From Chloroflexota bacterium (GTDB lineage Bacteria > Chloroflexota > Dormibacteria > CF-121): DNA of 9,456 bases. A program made the translations under genes and the position numbers. Positions 1-6,981 of this stretch are shown here, piece by piece. Positions within the stretch are counted from its first letter, which is position 1, and each line of letters starts with the position of its first letter. The stretch spans positions 1 through 9,456 of the forward strand of contig VBIS01000068.1 of NCBI GenBank assembly GCA_005880605.1, in the 5' to 3' direction. A model generated the notes under the pieces. That model was given only the letters and a program-made list of their open reading frames with translations. It was not told where the DNA came from and searched no databases.

Positions 1-880
1 CCCAGGGGAGTGACGGACTGAACGGGACCAGCAGCAGCAAGAGATTGCTGGGGATGTGGGTGAATACCATGGTGCGGATCAAGCCGATGCGGTTGGCGAG
101 GCGCCCGGAGACTTCATAGGAGACGGCCTGGAGCAACGCGATGCCCGCAAAGGCGGGGCCCAGGACGTTGGCGGGCGCACCGAACCGGACATGGAGCCAG
201 TAGGCGATGACCGCGTTGACGACAAGCCCGCCGCCGATGGCGTCGATCGCAAACAGCGCCGACAACGGCGCGAGGGTGCGGATCTGGGCAGAGGAAAGCG
301 CGGCCGCCCGAACCGGGGCCTCGGCGCGGGGCGAGAGCGAGATTGCAAGCACGGCCGTGATCAGCCCGATCACGGCATAGAGCGCAAACACCAATCGGCC
401 ACTGTTGAGATCGGTGGCCGTCCCCGCAAGCAAGGCACCCGCCGCGGCGGCCAGCCCGCCCGTGAGCGAATAGCGCGCGAAGGCGACGTTGCGGCGACGC
501 GGTTCAACCGACTCCGCCAGCGCGGCTTGCTCGATCGATGCGAATGGCCCGAGGTCGACGCTGGCGGCGCCCAGCATCCCGGTGACCGCGGCGAGGCCGA
601 GAAGCAGCGGCGAGTTTGCGATGGCCAGGTCGATCCCGGTGAAGGCCATCAGCAAGCCGGCGAGGGCCAGGGTGTTGCGACGCCCGATGCGTCCCGAGAC
701 GGTGGCCGCGATGACCCCGGCGACCGCGGCACTCAGCAACCCGATGCTGAGGACGAGGCCAATGACGCTGGCCGACAGGCCGTGGCGCTCGAGGTGAAGG
801 CCAACGAGCACGGCCGCCATGCCGAAGCCGAACGCACGCAGCAAGCGGGCGGCCAGGATGCGTGCGAAGTCGCGGGTCAT
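1..880 (-). CDS. MFS permease, C-terminus cut by window edge
   Basis: A major facilitator superfamily transporter read on the minus strand from ATG at 880 with no stop before the left edge; 293 residues are visible where MFS proteins usually have about 400. The protein opens MTRDFARILAARLLRAFGFG and shows successive hydrophobic helices near residues 10-28, 37-60, 70-88, 93-110, 137-155, 163-182, 205-225, 238-255 and 270-288. The loop after helix 2 carries the MFS motif A (GRIGRRNTL, about 63-71), and a second motif-A-like stretch (SGRLANRIGLIRT, about 258-270) falls where the C-terminal half should repeat it. The sequence GPFASIEQAAL (111-121) lies at the amphipathic helix-4/5 region. An in-frame TAG lies 12 bases upstream of the ATG with no alternative start between, which fixes the start. 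It is divergent from an ABC exporter, so drug or metabolite efflux is plausible. Substrate is unknown. Confidence 0.88.
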   Translation of the reverse strand, partial: MTRDFARILAARLLRAFGFGMAAVLVGLHLERHGLSASVIGLVLSIGLLSAAVAGVIAATVSGRIGRRNTLALAGLLMAFTGIDLAIANSPLLLGLAAVTGMLGAASVDLGPFASIEQAALAESVEPRRRNVAFARYSLTGGLAAAAGALLAGTATDLNSGRLVFALYAVIGLITAVLAISLSPRAEAPVRAAALSSAQIRTLAPLSALFAIDAIGGGLVVNAVIAYWLHVRFGAPANVLGPAFAGIALLQAVSYEVSGRLANRIGLIRTMVFTHIPSNLLLLLVPFSPSLPW

Positions 881-889
881 CGCGGACGA

Positions 890-895
890 ACGCTA
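890..895 (-). promoter_or_regulatory. Possible -10 element of the MFS gene
   Basis: On the minus strand TAGCGT fits the TAnnnT pattern and ends 9 bases before the ATG at 880, so the transcript would have almost no leader. No -35 is recognisable and no Shine-Dalgarno precedes the ATG. Confidence 0.25.
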
Positions 896-921
896 GCAAA
901 AATTAGCGGGTGTAGGCGCTA
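891..921. promoter_or_regulatory. Candidate operator: three half-sites, 13-base period
   Basis: CGCTA at 891-895, TAGCG at 904-908 and CGCTA at 917-921 alternate in orientation with 8 bases between neighbours. They form two overlapping dyads (CGCTA-N8-TAGCG and TTAGCG-N8-CGCTAA, the latter a perfect 6-base arm pair at 903-922). The outer half-sites overlap the predicted -10 elements of the MFS gene and of the ABC gene, so a dimeric repressor bound here could close both promoters. No regulator gene for it is visible in the window. The arrangement is seen directly; the function is inferred. Confidence 0.45.
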
Positions 922-925
922 AGCT
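920..925 (+). promoter_or_regulatory. Possible -10 element of the ABC exporter operon
   Basis: TAAGCT fits TAnnnT and ends 7 bases before the GTG at 933, placing a start site at or next to the GTG (leaderless). No clear -35 is seen. It overlaps the third half-site of the candidate operator. Confidence 0.25.
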
Positions 926-932
926 GCATTCC

Positions 933-1877
933 GTGGCCCAGGCCCTCGCCGTAGAGACTCACGGCCTAACCAAGCGATATCGGACCGGCGTGCTCGCGGT
1001 CAACGACCTCGACCTTCGAGTCAGGGCCGGGGAAGTGTACGGGTTCCTGGGGCCGAACGGCGCGGGCAAGACCACTACCTTGCGGCTGCTTTCCGGGCTG
1101 CTTCATCCGACGTCCGGGACGGCCATGGTTGCGGGCGCCTCGCCTGGGAGTCCGGCGAGCCTGGCCCGGATGGGCGCGATGGTAGAGACGCCGGCCTTTT
1201 ACCCATACCTCTCCGGCCGCGACAACCTGCGTGTCGTGGCCCGCTATGCCGGCGTCCCGAAATCTCGGATCGAACCCGTTTTGAAATTGGTCGACCTCAC
1301 CGACCGGGCGCGCCACAAATTCAAGACCTACTCGACGGGCATGAAGCAGCGGCTCGGCGTCGCAGCAGCGCTGCTGAAGGGCCCAGACCTGCTGATCCTG
1401 GATGAGCCCACCAGCGGTCTCGATCCCCAGGGCACCATGGAGATGCGGGCCCTGATCAAGGAGCTGAAGCAGGGCGGCCGCACGGTCCTGCTCTCCAGCC
1501 ACCTCCTCAACGAGGTGGAGTTGACCTGCGACCGCGTGGGCGTGATCGCCAAAGGCAAGCTGGTGGCAGAGGGAACGGTTGATGAGCTGCGCGCCCGGAG
1601 CGGTGGCCGTACGCTTCGGATCCGCGCGACGCCGCTCGAGCAGGCGCAGCGATCACTCGAGTCTCTTCTGCCAGAGCAGGTGCGCGTCATCGACGGCAGC
1701 CTCATCCTCAATGTCGATCACGCGCAGGCGGCCTCGATCAACCGGCGGCTGGTCTCCGAGGGGATCGACGTCAGCGAGCTGCGCGTCGATGAGCAATCGC
1801 TGGAGGATGTCTTCCTTCAGTTGACGGAAACGCCCACCCTCCCGTCCCCCGCGACCGGGGGAGGGGAGCAGCGATGA
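933..1877 (+). CDS. ABC-2 type exporter ATP-binding protein (BcrA/DrrA-like)
   Basis: Cytoplasmic ATPase of an ABC-2 exporter, 314 residues. Visible motifs in order: Walker A GPNGAGKT (40-47); the region MVETPAFYPYLSG (83-95), with Glu in place of the usual Q-loop Gln as is common in BcrA-type proteins; signature STGMKQR (134-140); Walker B DLLILDEP (152-159) with catalytic Glu158; D-loop SGLDP (161-165); H-loop His190. The remaining residues form the C-terminal domain typical of the DrrA/BcrA group. The start is GTG at 933 with no good Shine-Dalgarno. The stop overlaps the permease start by ATGA, so the two are translationally coupled. The last 15 residues (TPTLPSPATGGGEQR) come from a palindromic repeat rather than from the family fold. 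Such pairs export peptides, antibiotics or lipids; the substrate here is unknown. Confidence 0.93.
   Translation: MAQALAVETHGLTKRYRTGVLAVNDLDLRVRAGEVYGFLGPNGAGKTTTLRLLSGLLHPTSGTAMVAGASPGSPASLARMGAMVETPAFYPYLSGRDNLRVVARYAGVPKSRIEPVLKLVDLTDRARHKFKTYSTGMKQRLGVAAALLKGPDLLILDEPTSGLDPQGTMEMRALIKELKQGGRTVLLSSHLLNEVELTCDRVGVIAKGKLVAEGTVDELRARSGGRTLRIRATPLEQAQRSLESLLPEQVRVIDGSLILNVDHAQAASINRRLVSEGIDVSELRVDEQSLEDVFLQLTETPTLPSPATGGGEQR
1831..1868 (+). repeat. GC-rich palindromic repeat, copy 1
   Basis: The element has the arm TCCCCCG (1845-1851), a 4-base loop and the arm CGGGGGA (1856-1862). Beyond a G-G mismatch (1844/1863) the stem resumes with TCCC/GGGA and one further C-G pair, and CGCCCACCCT (1831-1840) leads in. 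It shares its core, including the same G-G mismatch, with copy 2 at 7471-7505. The repeat lies wholly inside the 3' end of the ABC ATPase gene, encoding the tail PTLPSPATGGGE. Its right arm, AGGGGAG at 1862-1868, sits 5 bases before the permease ATG, where it can serve as Shine-Dalgarno. Confidence 0.75.
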
Positions 1878-2713
1878 TCGCCAGCTTTCGCGCTGAGACC
1901 CTCAAGGCCCGTAAGCGCTGGGCCAACTGGATCCTGTTCGGCATCCTAATGCTGACTCTGCTGCTCTTCGGCTACATCCTGAGCTATGTGATCCTCAAAC
2001 ATCCGCCGCGGAATTTCGAGAGTCCCGTCCCGGCGAGCGTCCTGATTCGAGCGGTCTTCCCTGAAAATCTGCTGGCCAACGTGCTGAGTCCTACATCGAC
2101 GATCGGGGCGGCCATCATGATCATCCTGGGTGGCCTCAGCACGGCCAGCGAGTTCGGCTGGCTAACGGTGCAGACCATCCTGATCCAGAAGCCCGGCCGT
2201 GCCGCGGTGCTGCTCGGCAAGCTGGCCAACCTGGCGGTCATTACCTTCCTCGTGAGTGTCGTGGCGTTGGGGAGCGCGGCGCTGACGAGCTACCTGCTGG
2301 TGACTATCGATGGCAGCTCGAGTAGCTGGCCGCCGGTCTCCGTGCTGCTCAAAGGTTTCGGCGCCCTCTGGCTGGAGCTCGCTGTCTGGACGGCATTCGG
2401 CATGTTCCTGGGGATCGCGTTTCGGAGTACGGCGGCCGCCATTGGCGGCGGACTGACCTACCTGTTCGTCCTGGAGGCGCTCATCGGCCAGCTGTTGCGG
2501 GAGACGGCGGGGATCAAAGAAGTTCTCAGGTTCCTCCCCGGCGTCAACGCCAGCGCCGTCAATGCCAGCTTCCGGCTAACCTTTCGCAGTCCGAATGCGG
2601 GCACCCAGCTGGTCGATGCGACTCGTGGCTGGATTATCCTGATGATCTACTTGGTGCTGTTTACCATCCTCGCGATCGTGATCTTCCAACGGCGCGACGT
2701 CGGCGGCAGCTAA
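1874..2713 (+). CDS. ABC-2 type exporter permease subunit
   Basis: Integral membrane partner of the preceding ATPase, 279 residues. A short basic cytoplasmic N-terminus (MIASFRAETLKARKRW) is typical of ABC-2 permeases. Six hydrophobic segments follow at about 18-40, 72-92, 118-144, 162-182, 185-206 and 252-271. A long extracytoplasmic loop follows segment 1 and another lies between segments 5 and 6. The motif SEFGWLTVQTILIQKPGR (92-109) matches the coupling-helix region where BcrB-type permeases have an E/GT...R pattern. The protein ends in a short charged tail (FQRRDVGGS). The ATG at 1874 overlaps the ATPase stop by 4 bases and has a purine-rich Shine-Dalgarno derived from the repeat. The substrate cannot be read from sequence. 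Confidence 0.9.
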   Translation: MIASFRAETLKARKRWANWILFGILMLTLLLFGYILSYVILKHPPRNFESPVPASVLIRAVFPENLLANVLSPTSTIGAAIMIILGGLSTASEFGWLTVQTILIQKPGRAAVLLGKLANLAVITFLVSVVALGSAALTSYLLVTIDGSSSSWPPVSVLLKGFGALWLELAVWTAFGMFLGIAFRSTAAAIGGGLTYLFVLEALIGQLLRETAGIKEVLRFLPGVNASAVNASFRLTFRSPNAGTQLVDATRGWIILMIYLVLFTILAIVIFQRRDVGGS

Positions 2714-2745
2714 CGCGAAAGCCATGTGTGTCCTCAGGGTCTTCT

Positions 2746-2751
2746 TATAGG
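2746..2751 (+). promoter_or_regulatory. Possible -10 element of the glycoside hydrolase gene
   Basis: TATAGG lies 8 bases before the ATG at 2760 in a 46-base gap that has a locally lower G+C content. No -35 and no Shine-Dalgarno are convincing. It may give a nearly leaderless mRNA, or the gene may be read through from the ABC operon upstream. Confidence 0.22.
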
Positions 2752-2759
2752 ACTGCGAG

Positions 2760-3896
2760 ATGCTGGCCTTAGTCTTGAAGCGGCTGGCTATCGGCATCGC
2801 CTCCGCCCTGGCGTCGGTGATCGTGCCGGCGGCCGCCTTCCCAATCATGGCCGTTGACCCTGCTCCGCCGCCGCTGAATCCGCCGCTGGTCGGGTTCTCG
2901 TTTAGCCCGGCTGCCGTCCCGCTCGACCTCGATCCCGTGCAGGCACTGACCACGCTCCTGACGACGCTGCAGCCGGATCTCGTTCGGCTGCCGATTTACT
3001 GGAGCACGGTGGCACCGTCGCCGACCTCGCTCGATTACAGCGACGTCGACCGGCTGATCGCGACCATCCAGGCGCACAACAAGACGAAGGGTTCGCGCCA
3101 CACCCAGGTCGTGCTCGTCGTCGGTGCCCGCAACCTCGTGTATCCGGAAGTCCACTTGCCGGACTGGCTCGATACGCGGGACGTCCACCAGCTCGACAAA
3201 TTGCTGAAGACGCCCAGCTATCGCACTTACCTCGAAGCCACCTACCGGCGTTACGCGTCGCTGTCCCTGCTCCGGGCCTGGCAGGTTGAAAACGAGCCCC
3301 TCGACAATGCGAGTCTCAACGAGCTGACCAATGGGGCGGTGCCCGAATCGACCATTCGATGGGAGGTCGATCTGCTTCGCTCGATTGACCTCATGCATGA
3401 GGTGGTCGTAACAACCTTCAACTCATCCCACGTCACGCTCGACGCCCGCGGGGCGAGCCCGCTCGGCTGGCTCTACGCTCGTTTGCCCGGCGCCAAGCCC
3501 GCCGGACATCCGGCGCAAGCGCTGACGATGGGAGACACGCTGGGCCTCGACCTGTATGTTGTCACCGAGTCCACGCCCCTGGATGTCATCACATCCAGCA
3601 CCCGGATCGCCTGGAAAGAGGATACGCTCGATTACTGGCAAGGCCAGGCCCAGGATCACGGACGCGCGCTGTGGGTCACGGAGATGCAGGCCTCTCCCTG
3701 GTTCGGGACGACGGGCTTCACCCTCGACGACCTGCTCTCGAGCGCTCTCGCGTACCGGGGGCATGGCGTGAGTGCCTACCTCCTCTGGGGCGTGGAGAAC
3801 TGGATCGATTCGCCCGAGTGGATGGCGACAGGGATCACGGCGATTGGACTATTGCGCGGCGGTCGTGTAGGTTCGAGTCTCTCACCACATTCTTAA
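2760..3896 (+). CDS. Exported clan GH-A-like glycoside hydrolase
   Basis: A probable retaining (beta/alpha)8 glycosidase of 378 residues. The N-terminus (KR at 7-8, hydrophobic 9-27, Ala-rich stretch around 24-31) looks like a signal peptide or anchor. The barrel starts near 44 with LVGFSFSP, followed by DLVRLPIYWSTVAP (73-86), the Arg/Trp strand usual in clan A. WQVENEP (174-180) is the strand-4 signature, making Glu179 the likely acid/base. LWVTEMQASPW has Glu308 as the likely nucleophile. LLWGVENWIDSPEW near the C-terminus looks like the strand-8 aromatic platform. These features are shared by GH5, GH39 and related families and do not fix one of them. The C-terminal tail GGRVGSSLSPHS looks atypical. 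A gap of 33 bases to the next exported protein suggests co-transcription. It could also be an inactive, carbohydrate-binding homologue, but both Glu residues are present. Confidence 0.75.
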   Translation: MLALVLKRLAIGIASALASVIVPAAAFPIMAVDPAPPPLNPPLVGFSFSPAAVPLDLDPVQALTTLLTTLQPDLVRLPIYWSTVAPSPTSLDYSDVDRLIATIQAHNKTKGSRHTQVVLVVGARNLVYPEVHLPDWLDTRDVHQLDKLLKTPSYRTYLEATYRRYASLSLLRAWQVENEPLDNASLNELTNGAVPESTIRWEVDLLRSIDLMHEVVVTTFNSSHVTLDARGASPLGWLYARLPGAKPAGHPAQALTMGDTLGLDLYVVTESTPLDVITSSTRIAWKEDTLDYWQGQAQDHGRALWVTEMQASPWFGTTGFTLDDLLSSALAYRGHGVSAYLLWGVENWIDSPEWMATGITAIGLLRGGRVGSSLSPHS

Positions 3897-3929
3897 GTCG
3901 AATTCAGCGCCGGTTTAGGTCGATGTGCC

Positions 3930-4814
3930 ATGGTCTTGGGCATCGCCAATACCGGACATGGTCGCCTGATTGGGACGCTGCTGGCGGCAGTGCTGCTCGC
4001 GACCGCCTGTCAGCCCCGCGCCGGGACATCGGCTTCCGTGTCGCCGAGCCCGAAGCCGGCGCGGCATGTCTTCGTCATCGTGCTGGAGAACACGTCCTAC
4101 CAGGAGGCACTCCGGCAGCCATACATCGCCAGCCTTGCCCGTCGCTACGCGCTTGCCACTAATTACACCTCGGTCGCGAACCCGAGCCTGCCCAACTACC
4201 TTGCGATATCGTCAGGGTCGACCTGGGGAATTGGGGACGACGCCTATCATCAGTTACCCGCCGGCGGCGTCGGGGATCAGCTGACCGGCGCCGGCATCTC
4301 CTGGAAGGCATACATGGAGGGGTTCGCGGGCGATTGTTTCAACAGCCCGTATCCGTATGCACTCAAGCACAATCCTTTCGCCTATTACGGCGGCGCGTGC
4401 CCAGCGAACATCGTTCCGATGACCGACCTCGCGACCGATCTGAAAAGCGGAACCCCGCAGCTCTCCTGGATCACGCCCGGCCTCTGCAACGACGGCCACG
4501 ACTGCGGCGTCCGGGCATCGGACCGCTGGCTCTCGGGTGTGGTGCCGCAGATCACGAGCTCGCCCGCCTGGCGGAAGGACGGCGTCCTCTTCATCACCTG
4601 GGATGAGTCGAGCGCCGGCGACGGCCGGGTTGCGTTGTTGGTCGTCGCGCCATCCGTGCGCGGCCAGATCACCACGCCCCTTGACCACTACTCGCTATCG
4701 GCGACGATCAGCGAGCAGCTGGGCGTGCCGCGGCTCGGCGACGCGAAAGAGGCGACATCGCTGTCGAAGCACCTCCAAGCGGCACGCGCCCAGGGCTCGC
4801 CGTCGGGAGGCTAG
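3930..4814 (+). CDS. Phosphoesterase-family lipoprotein (acid phosphatase/phospholipase C-like)
   Basis: A 294-residue surface lipoprotein with a hydrophobic signal and the lipobox LATAC, predicting lipidation on Cys27. A Ser/Pro-rich linker (33-43) follows. The domain fits the phosphoesterase family that includes acid phosphatase AcpA and bacterial phospholipase C. HVFVIVLENTSY (46-57) has the metal-binding Glu-Asn at 53-54. NPSLPNYLAISSGS (84-97) is the loop holding the expected Ser/Thr nucleophile. KHNPF lies at 146-150, NDGHDC at 187-192, ITWDES has Asp225-Glu226, and LDHYSL has Asp252-His253. The length is short for phospholipase C but usual for the compact acid-phosphatase branch. ATG at 3930 is the first in-frame start before the signal; only a weak AGG precedes it. 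It likely cleaves phosphomonoesters or diesters outside the membrane; the substrate is unassigned. Confidence 0.82.
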   Translation: MVLGIANTGHGRLIGTLLAAVLLATACQPRAGTSASVSPSPKPARHVFVIVLENTSYQEALRQPYIASLARRYALATNYTSVANPSLPNYLAISSGSTWGIGDDAYHQLPAGGVGDQLTGAGISWKAYMEGFAGDCFNSPYPYALKHNPFAYYGGACPANIVPMTDLATDLKSGTPQLSWITPGLCNDGHDCGVRASDRWLSGVVPQITSSPAWRKDGVLFITWDESSAGDGRVALLVVAPSVRGQITTPLDHYSLSATISEQLGVPRLGDAKEATSLSKHLQAARAQGSPSGG

Positions 4815-4821
4815 TAAGAAG

Positions 4822-4840
4822 CTGATATAATCGGTATCAG
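4822..4840. promoter_or_regulatory. Dyad overlapping the CAP-gene promoter
   Basis: CTGATA at 4822-4827 and TATCAG at 4835-4840 form a perfect 6-base inverted repeat with 7 bases between. The extended -10 and its last base at 4831 fall inside the dyad, and the expected start site lies in or just after the right arm. This is a plausible operator. A terminator for the gene upstream is less likely because the stem is A/T-rich and no T-run follows. Confidence 0.35.
4823..4831 (+). promoter_or_regulatory. Extended -10 promoter (TGATATAAT)
   Basis: TG-n-TATAAT is a perfect extended -10 for the housekeeping sigma factor. Nothing resembling TTGACA lies 17 bases upstream, which extended -10 promoters tolerate. 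The start site would fall near 4838, giving a leader of about 22 bases before the GTG at 4861. It begins 8 bases after the phosphoesterase stop codon and would give the CAP gene its own transcript. Confidence 0.6.
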
Positions 4841-4860
4841 ATTATGCGAAGTGGTGGCGC

Positions 4861-5505
4861 GTGATCTACTACTCGCACTTCGCGACGCGGAGCGCCGCCC
4901 GGGCGCCGCTGCTGATCGCGGTTGGAATCCTGACGCTGATCGCCGGCATGCTCGGGGATCCGCAGGCCGGCGCGGGCACCACCGCGGTCGCCGGGTTGGT
5001 TACCAGTGAGCAGCCGACAATCTCAGCCCCGATCCTCCGGTTCGGCCCGAGGCCAGACCGCGTCCACAATGGAATCGATCCGGCAGCCGTCGCTCAGCCG
5101 CATGGCCCGGCCGCCACGCCGCACCTCGGACTTACGCTCTTCAACCGGGAGCGGGCGGCCGCGGGTCTGCCCCTGCTGAGCGAGTCGCGGATGCTCGAGA
5201 CCATCGCCGCCACGCGCGCGGAGCAGATGACAAAAGACGGACTGACCCACGTTCGTCCGGGTTCCGGCGTGATGGCAGTGACCCAACTGTTGAAGGCAAA
5301 CGGGGTGACCTACACCTGGGATGGCGAGAACATCTTCTGGGCCGGCGGGCCACCCTTCGATGACGCGGTTACATCAGCGGAGGCCTGGTGGATGAACTCG
5401 CCGGAACACCGCGACAACATCCTCGGCCCACATTTCCGCCAGATGGGGATCGGCACCGCCATCGACGGCGGAAAGATGTATATCTCGGCGGTCTTCACGG
5501 ACTAG
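4861..5505 (+). CDS. Exported CAP/SCP-domain protein (YkwD-like)
   Basis: A 214-residue protein with an N-terminal hydrophobic segment (about 15-32, APLLIAVGILTLIAGMLG) acting as signal or anchor. A low-complexity linker to about 105 leads to a bacterial CAP/SCP domain (cysteine-rich secretory, antigen 5, PR-1 family) running to the C-terminus. The family pattern is clear: LFNRERAAAGLPLL (start of helix 1), THVRPG with His130, GENIFW with Glu156, then AWWMNSPEHRDNILGPHFRQMGIG with His183. These His/Glu residues match the cavity residues of CAP proteins. GTG at 4861 is chosen because it directly precedes the signal; GTGGTGG upstream is a weak Shine-Dalgarno. Bacterial members are secreted and their activity is unsettled. 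The stop is 3 bases from the stop of the convergent HD-GYP gene, with no room for a separate terminator. Confidence 0.87.
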   Translation: MIYYSHFATRSAARAPLLIAVGILTLIAGMLGDPQAGAGTTAVAGLVTSEQPTISAPILRFGPRPDRVHNGIDPAAVAQPHGPAATPHLGLTLFNRERAAAGLPLLSESRMLETIAATRAEQMTKDGLTHVRPGSGVMAVTQLLKANGVTYTWDGENIFWAGGPPFDDAVTSAEAWWMNSPEHRDNILGPHFRQMGIGTAIDGGKMYISAVFTD

Positions 5506-5508
5506 TGA

Positions 5509-6966
5509 TCAGGCGGCCGCGTTGCGGTCCTCACGCTCGCCGAGGCTGCGCAGGAGCGCGCGCACGGCCGGCTCCCAGAGATGCGTGCCGGCCTCCTCGC
5601 GAAGGATGCGGACCGCACGCTCGGCGTCGAACGCCTGGCGATACGGTCGGTTGGAGATGAGGACGTCATAGGTGTCCGCCACGGCTAGGATGCGCGCCTC
5701 GAGAGGAATCGCCTCGCCGCGCAGGCCGCGGGGGTAGCCGCTCCCGTCGATACGTTCGTGATGCGCGATGACGATTTCGGCCTCACGATGCAGGCTGGGC
5801 ACGCGCAGGAGGATCTCGTGGCCGAGCTCTGGATGACGCTTGATAATGGCCCACTCGGCGGCATCGAGCGGACCCGGCTTGTTGAGGACCGCATCGGGAA
5901 TGCCAATCTTGCCGACGTCGTGAAGCAGGCCGGCCCGGGCGAGGGTGCGCAGGACATCGGTCGGCAGCTCCATGGCGCGTCCGATTCGAACCGCCAGTTC
6001 GGCCACCCGGGTGTTATGGCCCTTGGTGTTCTCGTCCTTGGCTTCGACCGCCGCTGCCAGTGCCGCGATCGATTCGGCATGCTGGAGCTCCACGCCGACC
6101 TTGACCTCCAGCTCGAGCGTCGCTTCCATCACCGACCGGAGTGATTCGCCCCTTGCCCGCTGCGCCGTCAGCGTCCATACGGCCACACCCACGGCAACCA
6201 GCATCAGCCCGTGGTATTCCCACCATGACAGGCGCCACACCTGACCCAGCATCATGATGACCTGGGCCTCCGCGAGCAGGATGAAGGAGGTGACGAGGAT
6301 CCCCTGGAGAGGGAGTCGCGCTACCAGATACGAGCCTGCCTGCCGCCAGGCTGAAAAGAGGAGCAGCACGATCGTTGTCAAACCCATCGCCGTCGAATAC
6401 GGCTTGACGCCAAACGGTAGCTCGGCAATCACCTCGGTGCCGGCTACCGCCAGGGCGCCGTAGATCCCGAGCGCCGTTCCGAGGAGGACGATCAGCCAGC
6501 CCGCAGGCGAGAAGGGAAGACGCCGCTCGAAAGCGGCCGTCAGCGGTGTATAGGAGGCGGCGAAAAACAGGGCTGGAACAAAAAGGCTGAGGTAGGCGGA
6601 AACGCCGAGCACGCTGCCGGCGTACTTTGCGTCGGCGCCGGTCTTGATGATGCCAGGCGTGTCGATCCCATGGACCGCAAAGATGCCGCCCATGGCCATG
6701 AAACCGAGGCAGAGGAAGAGGACGCGATACTGCGCGATCTGCACCGCGGCGATCGCCAGCAGGACGGCCAGCCCGAAAGCCAGCAATGAGACCACCGTGA
6801 CCATGAAGAAGTGCTGGCGTGGCACGACGAGGCTGGGGTCGGCGGCTGGGTGCGCCACGAGGTAGGCAAAAATGCCGGCAGGGAAGAAGAGCGAGCCCAG
6901 GAGGGCTGCCGGGACGGCCGTCTGGGTCCAGGGACGTGAAGAAGCCGCGGCGGTGGCCACAGGCAA
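5509..6966 (-). CDS. Membrane HD-GYP cyclic-di-GMP phosphodiesterase
   Basis: 485 residues. The N-terminal half is a membrane domain of about eight helices (near 18-38, 53-77, 80-100, 115-138, 154-176, 191-206, 217-241, 252-266) that I cannot assign to a named sensor family. Conserved-looking polar spots are QHFF (51-54) and HGIDTPG (99-105). A helical linker (271-312) joins an HD-GYP domain with complete motifs: GHNTR with His317, LLHDVGKIGIPD with His349-Asp350, IIKRHPELG, HHERIDGSGYP at 402-412, VADTYDVL and NRPYR. The family hydrolyses cyclic di-GMP to pGpG or GMP at a di- or tri-metal site. The track start is TTG at 6966; GTG at 6960 is equally possible, and an in-frame TAA upstream limits the choice. 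It is divergent from the Fur-family gene. The signal sensed is unknown. Confidence 0.9.
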   Translation of the reverse strand: MPVATAAASSRPWTQTAVPAALLGSLFFPAGIFAYLVAHPAADPSLVVPRQHFFMVTVVSLLAFGLAVLLAIAAVQIAQYRVLFLCLGFMAMGGIFAVHGIDTPGIIKTGADAKYAGSVLGVSAYLSLFVPALFFAASYTPLTAAFERRLPFSPAGWLIVLLGTALGIYGALAVAGTEVIAELPFGVKPYSTAMGLTTIVLLLFSAWRQAGSYLVARLPLQGILVTSFILLAEAQVIMMLGQVWRLSWWEYHGLMLVAVGVAVWTLTAQRARGESLRSVMEATLELEVKVGVELQHAESIAALAAAVEAKDENTKGHNTRVAELAVRIGRAMELPTDVLRTLARAGLLHDVGKIGIPDAVLNKPGPLDAAEWAIIKRHPELGHEILLRVPSLHREAEIVIAHHERIDGSGYPRGLRGEAIPLEARILAVADTYDVLISNRPYRQAFDAERAVRILREEAGTHLWEPAVRALLRSLGEREDRNAAA

Positions 6967-6981
6967 GCAACGGCCGAGGAG

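Noticed and set aside
56..922. Long plus-strand open frame of 288 codons
   Set aside because: Its product is Arg/Gly/Asp-rich with no hydrophobic pattern, while the opposite strand gives a clear MFS permease with motif A. It is a high-GC shadow.
3866..3889. tRNA-like string GGTTCGAGTC resembling a T-loop
   Set aside because: The flanking bases do not pair as a T-stem (two mismatches of five), there is no acceptor, D or anticodon arm upstream, and it lies in coding sequence. It is probably chance, though a tRNA-derived attachment remnant cannot be excluded.
4822..4840. Dyad as Rho-independent terminator of the phosphoesterase gene
   Set aside because: The stem is 6 bases and A/T-rich, no T-run follows, and it contains a perfect extended -10.
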